This document shows, in pieces, positions 31,931-42,933 of a stretch of 64,000 nt of DNA. Every line of letters begins with the position of its first letter. The stretch's first letter is position 1. This stretch comes from Syngnathus acus (Eukaryota; Chordata; Actinopteri; Syngnathiformes; Syngnathidae). Made by a program: the position numbers and the translations under genes. Location of the stretch: the NCBI RefSeq assembly GCF_901709675.1, contig NC_051108.1:8294631-8358630 (forward strand), in the 5' to 3' direction. The notes under the pieces are model-generated. The model saw only the letters and a list, made by a program, of their open reading frames with translations, was not told the origin of the DNA and made no database searches.

Positions 31931-34339
31931 TGTCAAGTAACATGGTGGATGGTGAGAACAGATGGTGCAAAATGTGAGTATTGGATTGTTCCCAGGAATA
32001 AATTTGCATTGCTGAAATTCCAAATTTTAGCAGCAGGTGGTGCAAAATTTGAAGTGAGAATTATTAAATAAATTGGTGCCAAACCGTTACATGAGACCAA
32101 CGTTGGGCAAGACAAGCTGAACGAGCAAAAATAGAGATAAACAGAATAACACGGGGTCGGTTTTGGGTCACGCACGGAAGCACAAATGTGTTTATTTTAT
32201 TTTTTATTTTATTATCTTTGCTTGGCTAAATATATTCTGTAACAGCTTAAAGCAATATTATCACTTAATTGGACCAAGGTGCCCACTACTATGAATATGG
32301 TGGTGTGTGAAAAGATGTTTAAAAGATTGCTTCAAATGTTTGGATTTTTGATTTTATTTTCTTTGCTTGGCTAAATATATTCTGTAACTGCTTAAAGCAA
32401 TATTATCACTTAATTGGACCAAGGTGCCCACTACTATGAATATGGTGGTGTGTTAAAAGATGTTTAAAAGATGTTTAAAAGATTGATTCAAATGTTTGGA
32501 TTTTTGATTTTATGTTTTATTGAAATGTAACATTGAAGTGTTATTTTCATAAAAAGGGAAGTGAAGAAAAGAGGAAGTGGGAGGCTTACCAGGGTGTTGG
32601 CTGTATTTTTGGTGGAAGATGGTGCGTGGGAAAAATGAAGAGCGGAAACAGCTGCCGGAGGGCAGCAGGTGTATAAGCGTGGGAAACTGGGCAATCCTAT
32701 CCTATGGAAAGTATAGGTGCCAGTAAAGGGGGGGGGGCAGAGAAGTCTATAAAAAGACCGCCACAGGCAGCTACGGGGCTTCTCTCTCCCGAAGAGCATT
32801 AATACGTGAAGAAGCCCGTACGAGTTCCAAAACTTTTTCCAAGCCTCAGGAATCTTAGTGTGACACGCAAGATCGCTTGCCTGGATTAACTTGGATTTAC
32901 TCAAAGAATTGGACTTGACAACATTGCATGAGGACCTAGGTGAGGGGAACGGCTTTTTCTGTATTTACGCAAGGGGGAGGACAGCCGTCGGGTAGTCGGT
33001 CCTCTCGAGGCCAACCTATTTCTCAAATTGGAATTTCAGAAATGAAATCGAACTGATCACTCGACTTTATTTCCACCAAAAAATAGCACACAAATGACAG
33101 CTACCTTTTCGTACTTTTCTGATTTATGTTTTATAATCAAAAGGACTCCGGGATTGAATGATTTTATTTGCACGGGTATCAGTGAGTGAAACTGTTCAGT
33201 TTTTTGGAGGAATTAAGATTTGTAATTCTATTTCATGCTTCTTCAATAAATGTGGCTTATATACTCATTTAATTCGTTGTGCGCTAATTTGTATGGTATA
33301 TGCAATCGATTGTTTGTTGTTGTTTTGACAATTCGATTCATTGACAGGTGGTTATTATGGTATAAAATCGTACCGTAATAAATAAAATTAACGAAGGTGT
33401 TTAAATTTGATTATTCGGATTATTGTTAGAGTTAAAATTTGTTTAATTGTCCGTTGGTCGCGGGCCCATCCCGTATTTGTCGGGCTGCGTCAAAGTCTAA
33501 ATCGGACAATTGAAGAATTAAATTGCCTTCAAAATTATTTGAAGGATCAGTTCATCTCGTTAAATATTTAATTCGTTCAAATATTTGCTTCACTTGAGTT
33601 ATATAACGAAGGTGTTTAAATTAGATTATTCGGATTATTGTTAAAATTTGTTTAATTGTCCGTTGGTCGCGGGCCCGTCCCGTATTTGTCGGGCCGCGTC
33701 AAAGTCTAAATCGGACAATTGAAGAATTAAATTGCCTTCAAAATTATTTGAAGGATAATTATAATTCGTTTAAAACATTTTGATTCGTTTTAAGAGGAAT
33801 ATTATTCGTTTAAACAATCGAGTTGGTTGAAGGATTTCAACGGTTAAGAGTTTATATATAGTTTTAGAATTAATGATTAATGTATTAAATTTCTTATTAT
33901 GATTAACTATTATTGTCATACTTCCATTAATTCGATCCTTCATCGAATAAAGACAAGTAGGCTCGCTACTTCAGCAACAAAGTAGAGCAGACCCATATAA
34001 ATAGTTACTTCGGCAAAACTAGTGCAAGGGTGCGCTAGACCAACGAATCCCTGAGGTCTTAACAAAGACATCTAAAAATATCCGTAACATAACAAAAGCC
34101 TCAAACAACAGAAGGGAGCCATCATTATGGTGCGGTTATTCTGACGACTTGCCTCGAATTTGGTTACTCGGCACGCGCGTCGTTTGACTTGAGAGGGATT
34201 GGCGTCATAAAGAGATTAGATTGATTCTGTTAGAATTAATTTAACTCGGGTGGTCAGAGACGGACGAGTCCCTTCACCCCGACTTATCGAACCCTTTAAT
34301 AGGAAGCCGGTCACTTTGATAAAAAGTGCACGTTTGACA
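31931..34339 (+). mobile_element. Solo LTR C, divergent subfamily of the 2-kb-LTR family
   Basis: A 2409-bp solo LTR that starts TGTCAAGTAACATGG and ends CACGTTTGACA, with the 4-bp duplication GCCC at 31927-31930 and 34340-34343. Its last ~300 bp (CCGTAACATAACAAAAGCCT onward) match the other LTRs, while the central part is different. It contains two tandem duplications: about 143 bp at 32200-32490 and about 215 bp at 33385-33770 (GTTTAATTGTCCGTTGGTCG). Confidence 0.85.
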
Positions 34340-34856
34340 GCCCCTATGAGGCACAGTGCCTGTTACTTTTTTGCCAATAATTCAGTAAAGCAATCAAAAC
34401 TGAACCACGTCTTCCCTCCTATGTTCTGACCGACACCCGGGGGCGAAAAGAGCATAACCATCAGAGCCAACCCCCTATACAGTCCTCAGGCTCCCCAACA
34501 ATAGCGGTAGCAGTTTGCATTATTTTATTGCAATGTTTTTCCTTGTTCAGATTTGTTTCAAGACTACAGTTACAGTTAGATTTCACTTTGATGGTTAATG
34601 CAGTTATTGCAAGTTTGTTTTTTTATCACAGTAGATTGGTTTATTTACATTTCAAAAACCAGAAGCCATTCATTTACAAATGTGATTGCACTTTAGTTTA
34701 CATATTTAAATGTTCAGATATTAAGACGTGATAGACAGTTTTTGCATGATTTGAAGAAGGCAAAATAATATGCTTTTTCTCTCGAATATATTGTTATAAT
34801 CATTTGTTTCAGATGTAATAATTTTCTGTATAAAAATTAAATCTGGTGTTCAAAAA
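34340..34856. other. Intron sequence without recognised features
   Basis: Nothing recognised. The AT-rich frames here show no family resemblance. Confidence 0.4.
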
Positions 34857-34936
34857 GTCTTTTTTCAAACTTGAGTCTTGAAAAAGAGGGGGTCGTCGTA
34901 TAATCAGGGTCGTCTTATATTCGGGCCAATACGGTA
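34857..34936 (-). mobile_element. End of a DNA transposon (truncated)
   Basis: On the minus strand it starts TACCGTATTGGCCCGAATAT, followed by AAGACGACCC. It resembles the terminal repeats of TA-targeting elements that recur in fish. The opposite end was not found. Confidence 0.4.
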
Positions 34937-35158
34937 TTAGACTATAGTGTCTCTTTAGGTTGAAATCCTCAGTGAATTTCAGTGAAAAAGTATTGTAATT
35001 CCCATTTCTCGTGAAAGCGACGGCCCTCAATGTCAACTTTCCTCGTTTTCTTTGCAGTCGCCATGGCAGAAATGAGGGAAGAGGGGTGGTGCTGCCACCT
35101 TTTGGTAATAGGACGAATTACAGTTTCAAGTTTCATGATTTTTTTAATTCAGTTTGAC

Positions 35159-35979
35159 AGTGCTGTAAGGATGACAGAGGAGTTCAAGGTGGAGGTGGGA
35201 CTGCATCAAGGATCAGGTCTGAGCCCCTTCTTGTTTGCTATGGTGATGGACAGGCTGACAGATGAGGTCAGACAGGAATCTCCATGGACCATGATCACAG
35301 ATGACATTTTGATCTGTAGTGAGAGTAGGGAGCAAGTGGAGGGAAATCTAGAGATGTGGAGGTATGCCCTGGAAAGGAGAGGAATGAAGATTTGCAGAAA
35401 TAAGACAGAATACATGTGTGTGAATGAGAGGGATCCAAGTGGAATGATGAGGCTACAGGGAATAGAGATCCAGAAGGTAGAGGATTTTAAGTACTTAGGG
35501 TCAACAGTCCAGAGCAATGGAGAGTGTGGAAAAGAGGTGAAGAAGCGCATACAAACAGGGTGGAATGGGTGGAGAAAAGTATCAGGGGTGATGTGTGATA
35601 AAAGAGTATCAACAAAAATGAAGGGAAAGGTGTACAAGACAGTGGTGAGACCAGCGATGCTGTATGGTTTAGAGACAGTGGCACTGAGGAAAAGACAGAC
35701 GGCAGAGCTGGAGGTGGCAGAGATGAAGATGCTGAGGTTCTCTTTGGCAGTGACGCGGTTGGATGGGATCAGGAACAAGTGCATCAGAGGGACAGCACAT
35801 GTCAAGTGTTTCAGAGATAAAGCCAGAAAGGTCAAACTGAGATGGTTCGGACATGTACAGAGGAGGGATAGTGAATATATTGGTAAAAGGATGCTGAGGA
35901 TGGAACCACCAGGCAGGTGGTCAAGACCAAAGAGGAGATTTATGGATGAAGTGAAAGAGGACATGAGGTAGGTGGGGTG
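35159..35979 (+). pseudogene. LINE reverse transcriptase C-terminal half
   Basis: The frame within 35030-35971 shows VGLHQGSGLSPFLFAMVMDR, a damaged catalytic box (ITDDILIC in place of YADD), VEDFKYLGSTVQSNGECGKE and VRPAMLYGLETVALRKRQ. It ends with LRWFGHVQRRDSEYIGKRML. The first ~40 residues of the called frame are upstream sequence, not LINE. The catalytic change and truncation make it inactive. Confidence 0.8.
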
Positions 35980-38127
35980 TGTCGAGTGGCATGGTGGTAC
36001 AGATGGTGTAAAATTAGGTATTGAATTTGGCCCAGGCACATTGGCTATCCCAAAACATGTCGTAGTTCAATATTTCACCAGGAGATGGTGTTAAAGCTTG
36101 ACATAGGGGTGACCGGATGGAAATTAACAAATCTAATCAATTACATTGTTAGCAATTGGGAGGACACGACCTGTTCAAACACGTAGCAACGCACAATTTT
36201 GGAATAAGAGTTTGCTATGCCATAATTTTAAGATGTAACAGCTTGAGCAATATCCATATATGTGCTTAAGTTGGAGGAACCCATTATTGTGTTAAGTACT
36301 ATTATGTGACAAGATATATGTGATTCATGTTGCAATGTTTTGTCCAACCTGTATTTAACATTGGTGTTCCATCCATACCTGAATGTATTAAGTTGAAGAG
36401 GAGACATTAAGGGCTATATACTAAATGCCAGAACGAGCAAAACAGGAAACACCTATTAAGGGTGATTGCTGCTTGAAGCAAGGTTGCCAAGACAACCGAG
36501 GGGCACCCACGTATTCCGGTGGGGTAATTCCGGTGAGGTAATTCTGATGAGGTAATGCCGGAACGAGCAAAACAGGAAACACCAATTAAGGGTGATTGCT
36601 GCTTGAAGCAAGGTTGCCAGGACAACCGAGGTACACCCACGTATTCCGGTGAGGTAATTCCGATGAGGTAATGCCGGAACGAGCAAAACAGGAAACACCT
36701 ATTAAGGGTGATTGCTGCTTGAAGCAAGGTTGCCAGGACAACCGAGGTGCACCCACGTATTCCGGTGGGGTAATTCCGATGAGGTAATTCCGATGAGGTA
36801 ATGCCAGAAGCATATCTACCAGCTCAGTGGCCTAGTGGTAGAGTGTCCGCCCTGAGACTGGAAGGTTGTGGGTTCAAACCCCGGCCGGGTCATACCAAAG
36901 ACTATAAAAATGGGACCCATTGCCTCCCTGCTTGGCACTCAGCATTAAGGGTTGGAATTGGGGGGTTAGATCACCAACTGATTCCCGAGCGCGGCACCGC
37001 TGCTGCTCACTGCTCCCCTCTCCCCCAGGGGATGGATTAAAATCACACGGGGATGGGTTAAATGCAGAGGACAAATTTCACCACACCCAGGTGTGTGTGT
37101 GACGATCATTGGGACTTTAATCTTTTTTAATCTTTAATATAAATATGAGGCCCGGACACAGAACGGCGCGCTCCTCCTCCCCAGTCGGGGCGGCGCTTCT
37201 CCGAAAACACGGCGATGGCCGTGTCGCTGCCCGGACTAAAAGAACGAAGATGGACTTTGCATTCTTTTTCAGATTGAACCAAAATCTACTAAGATGAATT
37301 TCCAGAGTCTTCGAATTGGACTTTGTCAAATTTTAAGCTTCGAGGAAGGCAGAAGAGACAGCCGCGGGGGCAGAAAGGAGAAGTCGCCAATTTTACTTTT
37401 TAGGCTAGGCTCCTCACGGCCAGACCTTTCCTCTTTTTTAAACAGAATTCGGATTTTGGAACAAAGGAGAGCCGATCACTCGACTTGTTCAACCAAATAG
37501 GATTTTAGACCTTTAGTCTCCTCTTTTGTTCTGTGTGGGTGAGTCTTGTTTTTTCGACTTGTAAGTCTTTTTCTGGCTTATTCATTAAATCTCTTCTTAA
37601 GCCTTAATTCGGTTATCGATTATTTCGTATTAACTATGTCGAGCATGGTTTTATATGCGGTAATTACAACTTTAAATTGTCTTTATTTCCCTATCATAGT
37701 CATTCTTTAAATCCGTTCAATTCTTTTTAAAGTGAAGACAGCATTACTCCTTAACATCAGGAATTGTCAGATCTGGTTCGAAGTAGTTATCTTGAGTTCA
37801 GCTAGAGCGAGGGCGCTCTAGTAAATTAACGAATCCTTGAGGTCTTAACAAAGACATCTAAAAAATATCCGTAACGTAATACCAGCATCAAACAACCGAA
37901 GGGAGCCATCATTACGGCGCGGTCATATCGACGACTCGCCTCGAATAGAGTTACTCGGCTCGCGCGTCGGATGACTTAAAAAGGATTGGCGTCGTAAAGA
38001 AATTAGATTGATTCTAGTAGAATTAATTTAACTCGGGTGGTCAGCTACGGACGAGTCCCTTCACCCCCGGCTTATTGAACCCGTTACTGGGGAGCCGGTG
38101 CCACTATAATAAAGTGCGCGTTTGACA
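35980..38127 (+). repeat. 5' LTR (2148 bp), SINE inside
   Basis: Starts TGTCGAGTGGCATGG and ends GCGCGTTTGACA. It has three copies of a 116-130-bp repeat starting at 36427, 36557 and 36673, a SINE at 36816-37137, a TATA box (TATAAATA) at 37138-37145 and AATAAA at 38108-38113. Removing the SINE and adding one repeat unit and a 7-bp T-rich indel gives the length of the 3' LTR. Confidence 0.92.
36816..37137 (+). mobile_element. tRNA-derived SINE (copy 3), inserted at the LTR TATA box
   Basis: A ~322-bp SINE. Its tRNA-like head has an A-box-like AGTGGCCTAGTGGTAGAG and a B box GGTTCAAACCC. A conserved body and a TTTAATCTTTAAT tail follow. The 3' LTR lacks it: GAAGCATATAAATATGAGG is uninterrupted at 43891. 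The SINE therefore entered after the LTR element, splitting that word and probably duplicating ATAT. A TATAAATA is still present at its 3' edge. Confidence 0.92.
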
Positions 38128-38130
38128 TTT

Positions 38131-38148
38131 TGGCGCCCAACGTGTTGA
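38131..38148 (+). promoter_or_regulatory. Primer-binding site, tRNA-Lys type
   Basis: TGGCGCCCAACGTG, three bases after the LTR, matches the first 14 bases complementary to the 3' end of tRNA-Lys(1,2), the primer used by spumaviruses and some betaretroviruses. The four following bases differ. Confidence 0.8.
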
Positions 38149-38808
38149 GGGGGGTTGTGAGTTAAGATTTATTAATAGATGTTTGCTCGCAGCTCCAAAA
38201 CGAACCTGTGTGGAGGTTTTTCAGTTCTTGCTTCCCAGGAACTGTCATAATTCCGCTCACTGATACAAACAAATGTCAGAACGGCCTTGAGTGACATAAA
38301 AACAGTCTCTTTAAGGAATAGAGTTTCCTAGAAAAGAACCTTTAAAAGCACGGGAGGATTAGAACTGTTTTGTGTCATAGTAAACGGTGACCGCTACCCC
38401 TTAGCACGTTGCTTTAAGGATGAGTAAGGATGATCTCCTTCTTAACTTGTACTTGTGTGAAGTACTAAAAGTAACGTTAATGTTGTTCGCAAAGTGTTCG
38501 GCAGAACTTGCGAAAGCTAGAGGGGCCGGTACATGGGCACGTTTTTTGCGTGGCGGTACATTGTAACGCAGGAAGTGCATCCCGCCGTTGAGAGCATCAA
38601 ATAGCGAGGCAGGAGTTCTCGAATTGGTGTTCTGAGTAGAGGCGACGCAAAAGGCGCCGTTGAGTAACTAAGAGCTGTATCGTTCCTATTCCGAGTGCAC
38701 ACGGGAAGGCTTCGAAAGGAGACAGCTCGAACCTACAACTATTTTTTGGAGGCGGCTTGTGAAGCGAAGCTGGCCTCCAGAGTTTGCTAAATACATAGTA
38801 GAGCCGGC

Positions 38809-39039
38809 ATGGGAGCGGCGCCTCGCTGTGTAGTGTGTGCGCTTTTTGAGGAAGGAGTATTAGAGAATGAAGAAAAAAAGAAAAAAGCTAAAGAGGAAGA
38901 GCAGAGCAGGCCGTTTGGCCGGTGGGGGCTGAGTGTGCTCGGGGAGAAGATGACATTTGCGCTGCGTTGCTTGTGTGTTTGTATGTTGTCTGTCGGTGTT
39001 ATGTGTTGTAAGACGAAATTGGCTATAATGGTGCACTGA
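38809..39039 (+). CDS. Small ORF in LTR element, unknown
   Basis: A 76-codon frame beginning MGAAPRCVVCALFEEG. It has a Lys/Glu-rich stretch and then a hydrophobic Cys-rich segment (FALRCLCVCMLSVGVMCC). It lies where gag would start but shows no capsid or zinc-knuckle motif. It may be untranslated leader sequence. Confidence 0.2.
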   Translation: MGAAPRCVVCALFEEGVLENEEKKKKAKEEEQSRPFGRWGLSVLGEKMTFALRCLCVCMLSVGVMCCKTKLAIMVH

Positions 39040-39048
39040 AGAATTTGC

Positions 39049-40726
39049 TGGGCTGTAGCTTGTCTGGTTTGCACCGCGAAATGGAAGAAAAAAAAAAAAA
39101 AAGAAAGTGGGGGGATTAGTTGTTTACAGGAACTGGTCTAGCCCTAATAGAAAATTTTTTTTTTTTTTTTTTTTTTCCTTTTTTTAAGACAGAGAGCATT
39201 CTGTCTGAAATTGGATGAAGCAAAATTATGAAATAAAGACATTTCAATCTTAAAGTCATGAGAACTAGTTGATTGAGGAAGTGAGTTATCGGAATCTTTG
39301 AGAGAGGAAAAAGAGGAAACAGCTGTCTCGAAAAAGGGAACTGTAGACAGCCTTGAGTAAGACCTCTGAGGCCGGCTGACTTAGAAGAAGCTGAACATTT
39401 TTGAAGTTTTTCTTTTTTTTCTTTCTTCAAACTTATAAACATTCTTGCTGTGAACAATCAGGAGATTATTGAAAAGTGACTGAAGAAGATTTGCCAGCAA
39501 AAAATGTTGTGGAGGCAGTCCAATTGCCACAAAAAGAAAGCTATATGCATGTGTCCAGCACACAAACACACACACACAAGACTGATGAGATGTCAAAAGG
39601 AAGCGAGTTGCAGACAGGCCCGCAGAAGCAGACACTGCGAAAAGAGACGGAGCAAGAAAGGATGGAGACCTGAAAGCCCATTGGGGCTTCATCCCTAAGA
39701 GGAGTTACCGACGTTGGGGAAGAACGCCCGGTGACGCACAGGCAAGAGACGTTGCTCCCACAATGCTGGAAAGACTGTTTGAGGTTGTGAACAGACACGC
39801 AGGGAGTCATAACCGACAGCCGTTATGGTGAAGAAGAAGCCCTCATAGACATTCTGGCCATTTGGGAAGAACATGACTACGGGGGTGTGAAAGGAAGACC
39901 GGATGGGCCCTAGGAGGGGGCCTGCTGGAAGAATGAAGGTTCATCGATACGTCCAAGAAAGGATAATTATAGTTGTAGGAGTTGAGAAATGGGACAAGAC
40001 CCCTCGCGGAAAGTGGTCCCATATGGGAGTCCGTGAAGAATGTGGTAACGACCGTACATGAAGCCATAGGGCACGGAGGAGCCGTGCCTCCACGGAAGGA
40101 GTTGGAGAAGCTGGAGCTCTGGATTTCCGAAAGTGCAATTCGTGCTGCCTTGCATGAACTGTGCAAGGTCGCAGAGGACAGCGAACAGACGGATTGACTT
40201 TCAAGCACTGTGCCATGGGGGCCAGTATGTCGCTGGACCCATGTGAGTTGACAGCACAAGAGGTGTGCTTGTGGACTCCTTGTCAAGACATAAAGGGCTG
40301 GAAGCTGTGAGAAGAGCCGACGCCGACAGGAATCGTGAGCGTGATCAAGACGCTAGAAGAATAAAATCCAGAGGGTGAGCAGTTGAAACCATTGCCAGCT
40401 GACCCGATTCGAACTAAGATGTAACCAAAAGACCCAGATTACAGCTGACAACTTAGCTGTCCCCGCCTTGGTGTGTTTGGCCGCATGCAAAGGTGCGGAT
40501 ATCATACGAAGAAAACCGAACGGAAAAATGGCCGGTCGGGCCCTGGACCTGCTGAGAAGAGCCACACGGGGCTGTGTCCCTAGGCGATGTGACTCTTTTT
40601 ATTGGAACAGGGACGACGAAACACCGTGTGAGCATTTGTGAGCGTCGTTGTCAAGTGGAAGGAGTCTGAAGTGAAGACCCAGGCCTCCAGGAGGAAGACG
40701 ACATCGGTGCTTCGGAGGCAACCCAC
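39049..40726 (+). other. LTR-element interior without a long ORF
   Basis: About 1.7 kb with only short frames (for example 39982-40197, 71 codons, MRNGTRPLAESGPIWESVKN). It could be decayed gag-like sequence or an untranslated leader. No motif of a known retroviral protein is visible. Confidence 0.4.
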
Positions 40727-41371
40727 ATGGCGTGGCGCCAACAGAACGGCGCCCGATGCGTCACATCACATTCACAGTGTGGCCGCTGCTTGACCGTGAG
40801 TCCGGTTCACCGGCTGCTGTCTGCTGACTTTTACACCACCCCGCGTACAGGACGCGGCTCGCCTCAAGGGTTGGAGCAGCCCAACAGAGCCCCGGTGGGA
40901 CTTGTCCGGCCTGCACGTCGGGGCCGCTGTTTTGGACATTGGTCCCTAAATGGGTCCTTCGTTGAGTGTGGAGTACCCTGCGATGAGTGCTTGGAGCGTC
41001 CAGCTCCTGGCGGCATCCGTCAGAGTGAGAGTCCTGGCTCAGGCGGCGACATCCCCCCCATTTCACATGCTGGCTCCTCGCTGGGAACTCCGTCTGTGTC
41101 TGAAGACGACGTCGGGGCTCGCGATTGGCACGGAGATGAGGCGGACGATGAGGATGACGCCGTGAGTACTGCAACTGGGATTTCGACACCTCCGCTGCTG
41201 AGAGTCCTCTCGTTGGAAGCTCAGAGAGACGACGACGACCCTTCTGACCGCTTGTCCCGCCTGATCAACGCCCTTGCAGAGATCGCCAGACAGGGGGATC
41301 GGACAACGGCCCGCCCTACATCTACGACCGCTGAGGTTGTGAATATCTCCGACGATGAAATGACTGATTAG
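40727..41371 (+). CDS. 214-residue ORF in LTR element, unknown
   Basis: The longest frame of the interior. It starts MAWRQQNGARCVTSHSQCGR and has a basic Cys-containing N-terminal half. An acidic middle follows (EADDEDDAV), then LSLEAQRDDDDPSDRLSRLI, which could form a short helix. It ends VVNISDDEMTD. There is no resemblance to gag, protease, polymerase, integrase or envelope. Basic-then-acidic layout recalls small nuclear accessory proteins, but this is only composition. Coding is uncertain. Confidence 0.35.
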   Translation: MAWRQQNGARCVTSHSQCGRCLTVSPVHRLLSADFYTTPRTGRGSPQGLEQPNRAPVGLVRPARRGRCFGHWSLNGSFVECGVPCDECLERPAPGGIRQSESPGSGGDIPPISHAGSSLGTPSVSEDDVGARDWHGDEADDEDDAVSTATGISTPPLLRVLSLEAQRDDDDPSDRLSRLINALAEIARQGDRTTARPTSTTAEVVNISDDEMTD

Positions 41372-41599
41372 CTCATGAAGTGGGTTGGGGACGGGGTGAT
41401 TTATTACCTGGTTCTCAATCCAAAGGGGCCGTGTCATGTAACATGGAGTGGGGGGGGGAAACAAATGGTGCAAATTTAGACAGGTAAATTTGGTAGTTTT
41501 AACGCACCGGCCAACTTTGCTAATCTTACATTAGATTTGATTTGCAAATGTAAGTGGAGGATAAATTTGTTCGAAGAAGTTTCTCTTCTAGGAGGGGGA

Positions 41600-41960
41600 G
41601 AGTCAAGCACAATGGTACAGCAATGCCTAGTGTGTCCGGTTACCCAAGACTAAATTCAGCAATTATTGCAAAAAACAAAAAGGGAAATACTGGAGGAATT
41701 TGAATCCCCGGCCCCAACTTCCTCCCCTTTTTTAAATTGTAAACGTCTTCTTAACAGGGCTCCAAAAAGCCTGTCTAGGAAGGCATGGGAGAGTGTCAAA
41801 AAGAATTCGATAGCATAAGTCCTGATTCTATAATGTTGAAGGAGTTGGTAAGGACAACTTCCTCCTTTTCAAATTGTAAACGTCTCCTTAACAGGGCTCC
41901 TCAAAGCCTGTCTAGGAAGGCGTTTGTCAGGGAGTGTCAAAGTGTAATGTTGCAAAGTTT
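41600..41960 (+). repeat. Tandem duplication in LTR-element interior
   Basis: A unit of about 150 bp containing AAATTGTAAACGTCT and AACAGGGCTCC...GCCTGTCTAGGAAGGC occurs twice (around 41731-41800 and 41869-41940) with several differences. Confidence 0.8.
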
Positions 41961-42060
41961 TGTAATAGCGACTTCCATTTTATTTTTGTGTTTTATTTTG
42001 GGAGCAAATGTGAGCGATAAACACCTACCGGCCAGTCCCTCTGCCATGCGGAGGGATTGA
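41785..42060 (+). CDS. 91-residue ORF with a hydrophobic segment
   Basis: The frame includes VIATSILFLCFILGANVS, a stretch long enough to span a membrane or act as a signal anchor, preceded by Lys/Arg residues. Its place in the 3' third is where an envelope gene would begin, but nothing further supports envelope. The frame crosses the tandem duplication. Confidence 0.25.
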   Translation: MGECQKEFDSISPDSIMLKELVRTTSSFSNCKRLLNRAPQSLSRKAFVRECQSVMLQSFVIATSILFLCFILGANVSDKHLPASPSAMRRD

Positions 42061-42923
42061 CCGTTCTATGTTTTAAACTTGTGCGTCTATGTGTTTCAGA
42101 CAAGTACGTGTTTTGAATGCACCCAGGTGCATTCTTAGTAGATTGAATCTGTCGAATTTAGCCTGGACGGTCGGAAGGGCGGTTGTGGTGAGCTGTGGCT
42201 TTCCCACATCCCCGCCGTCCTTAAATGGCTTGCCCCTAATGTCAAGCAAGGAGAGCAGGCTGAGTGGAGCGCCTTACATGGGGTGGCTACTCTGACCTGA
42301 TGACTTCAGTAACGCAACTCGAGACGTCCCATGGCCCACCGAGACCATGGGTTGCCCTCGTTTTGAGACAGAGTGATATCCTGTCGCACCATCTGGCCTC
42401 CGGTTCACATGGCTTAGGGCCACCTGGACGGTTCACGATGCTTCACGTCCCGCTGGCAGTGTGGCCGGTGTGTGGCTGTTAGCCTGGCTCATCGTCCTGT
42501 GTCCAAAGACTTCTACACCCGAGTAGAGGGACCCGATGCTGCTCCTGTCGTGGCTGTGTGACCCTCCCCTCGGCGCGGAGGACCTTGCCTTGGACATTGG
42601 TCCGGTGACGGCTTCTTCTTCAAGCCATCACTGAGGGGGACTTCAACGACGACGTCAACGACAACATCGACAACAATGGCAACGGCAGCAACGACGACAT
42701 CAGCGTCCGTCACGGCGGCGTGTTCATTCAGGACTGCGTGAAGCGTTTGCTTCGGACCCTGGAGTGGCTTGCGGGATAGGGCTGTCTCAGCCCGCCCGAC
42801 GAACTACTCCCTGATTCCTCTACTGGAGAAGTTGTGGACATATAATTTTTTGTTTTTCCGAGGACGAGATGCCAGAGAGGCTCCCAACTGTGGTGGGGGG
42901 TTATGTTGCCTGTCCCAGAATTC

Positions 42924-42933
42924 GAGGAGGGGG
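42924..42933 (+). promoter_or_regulatory. Polypurine tract
   Basis: GAGGAGGGGG directly precedes TGTCGAG at the start of the 3' LTR, as expected for plus-strand priming. Confidence 0.85.

Noticed and set aside
34528-34731. 67-codon frame
   Set aside because: Random open frame in AT-rich intron, with no motif or flanking splice sites.
36821-36900. Possible tRNA gene (AGCTCAGTGGCCTAGTGG... GGTTCAAACCC)
   Set aside because: It continues into a SINE body that recurs at 4545 and 30322; the arms do not form a proper cloverleaf by eye.
42600-42720. Asp/Val-rich frame (VVVAAVAIVVDVVVDVVV)
   Set aside because: It is the antisense of a GACGACAACAAC-type low-complexity run in the LTR-element interior.
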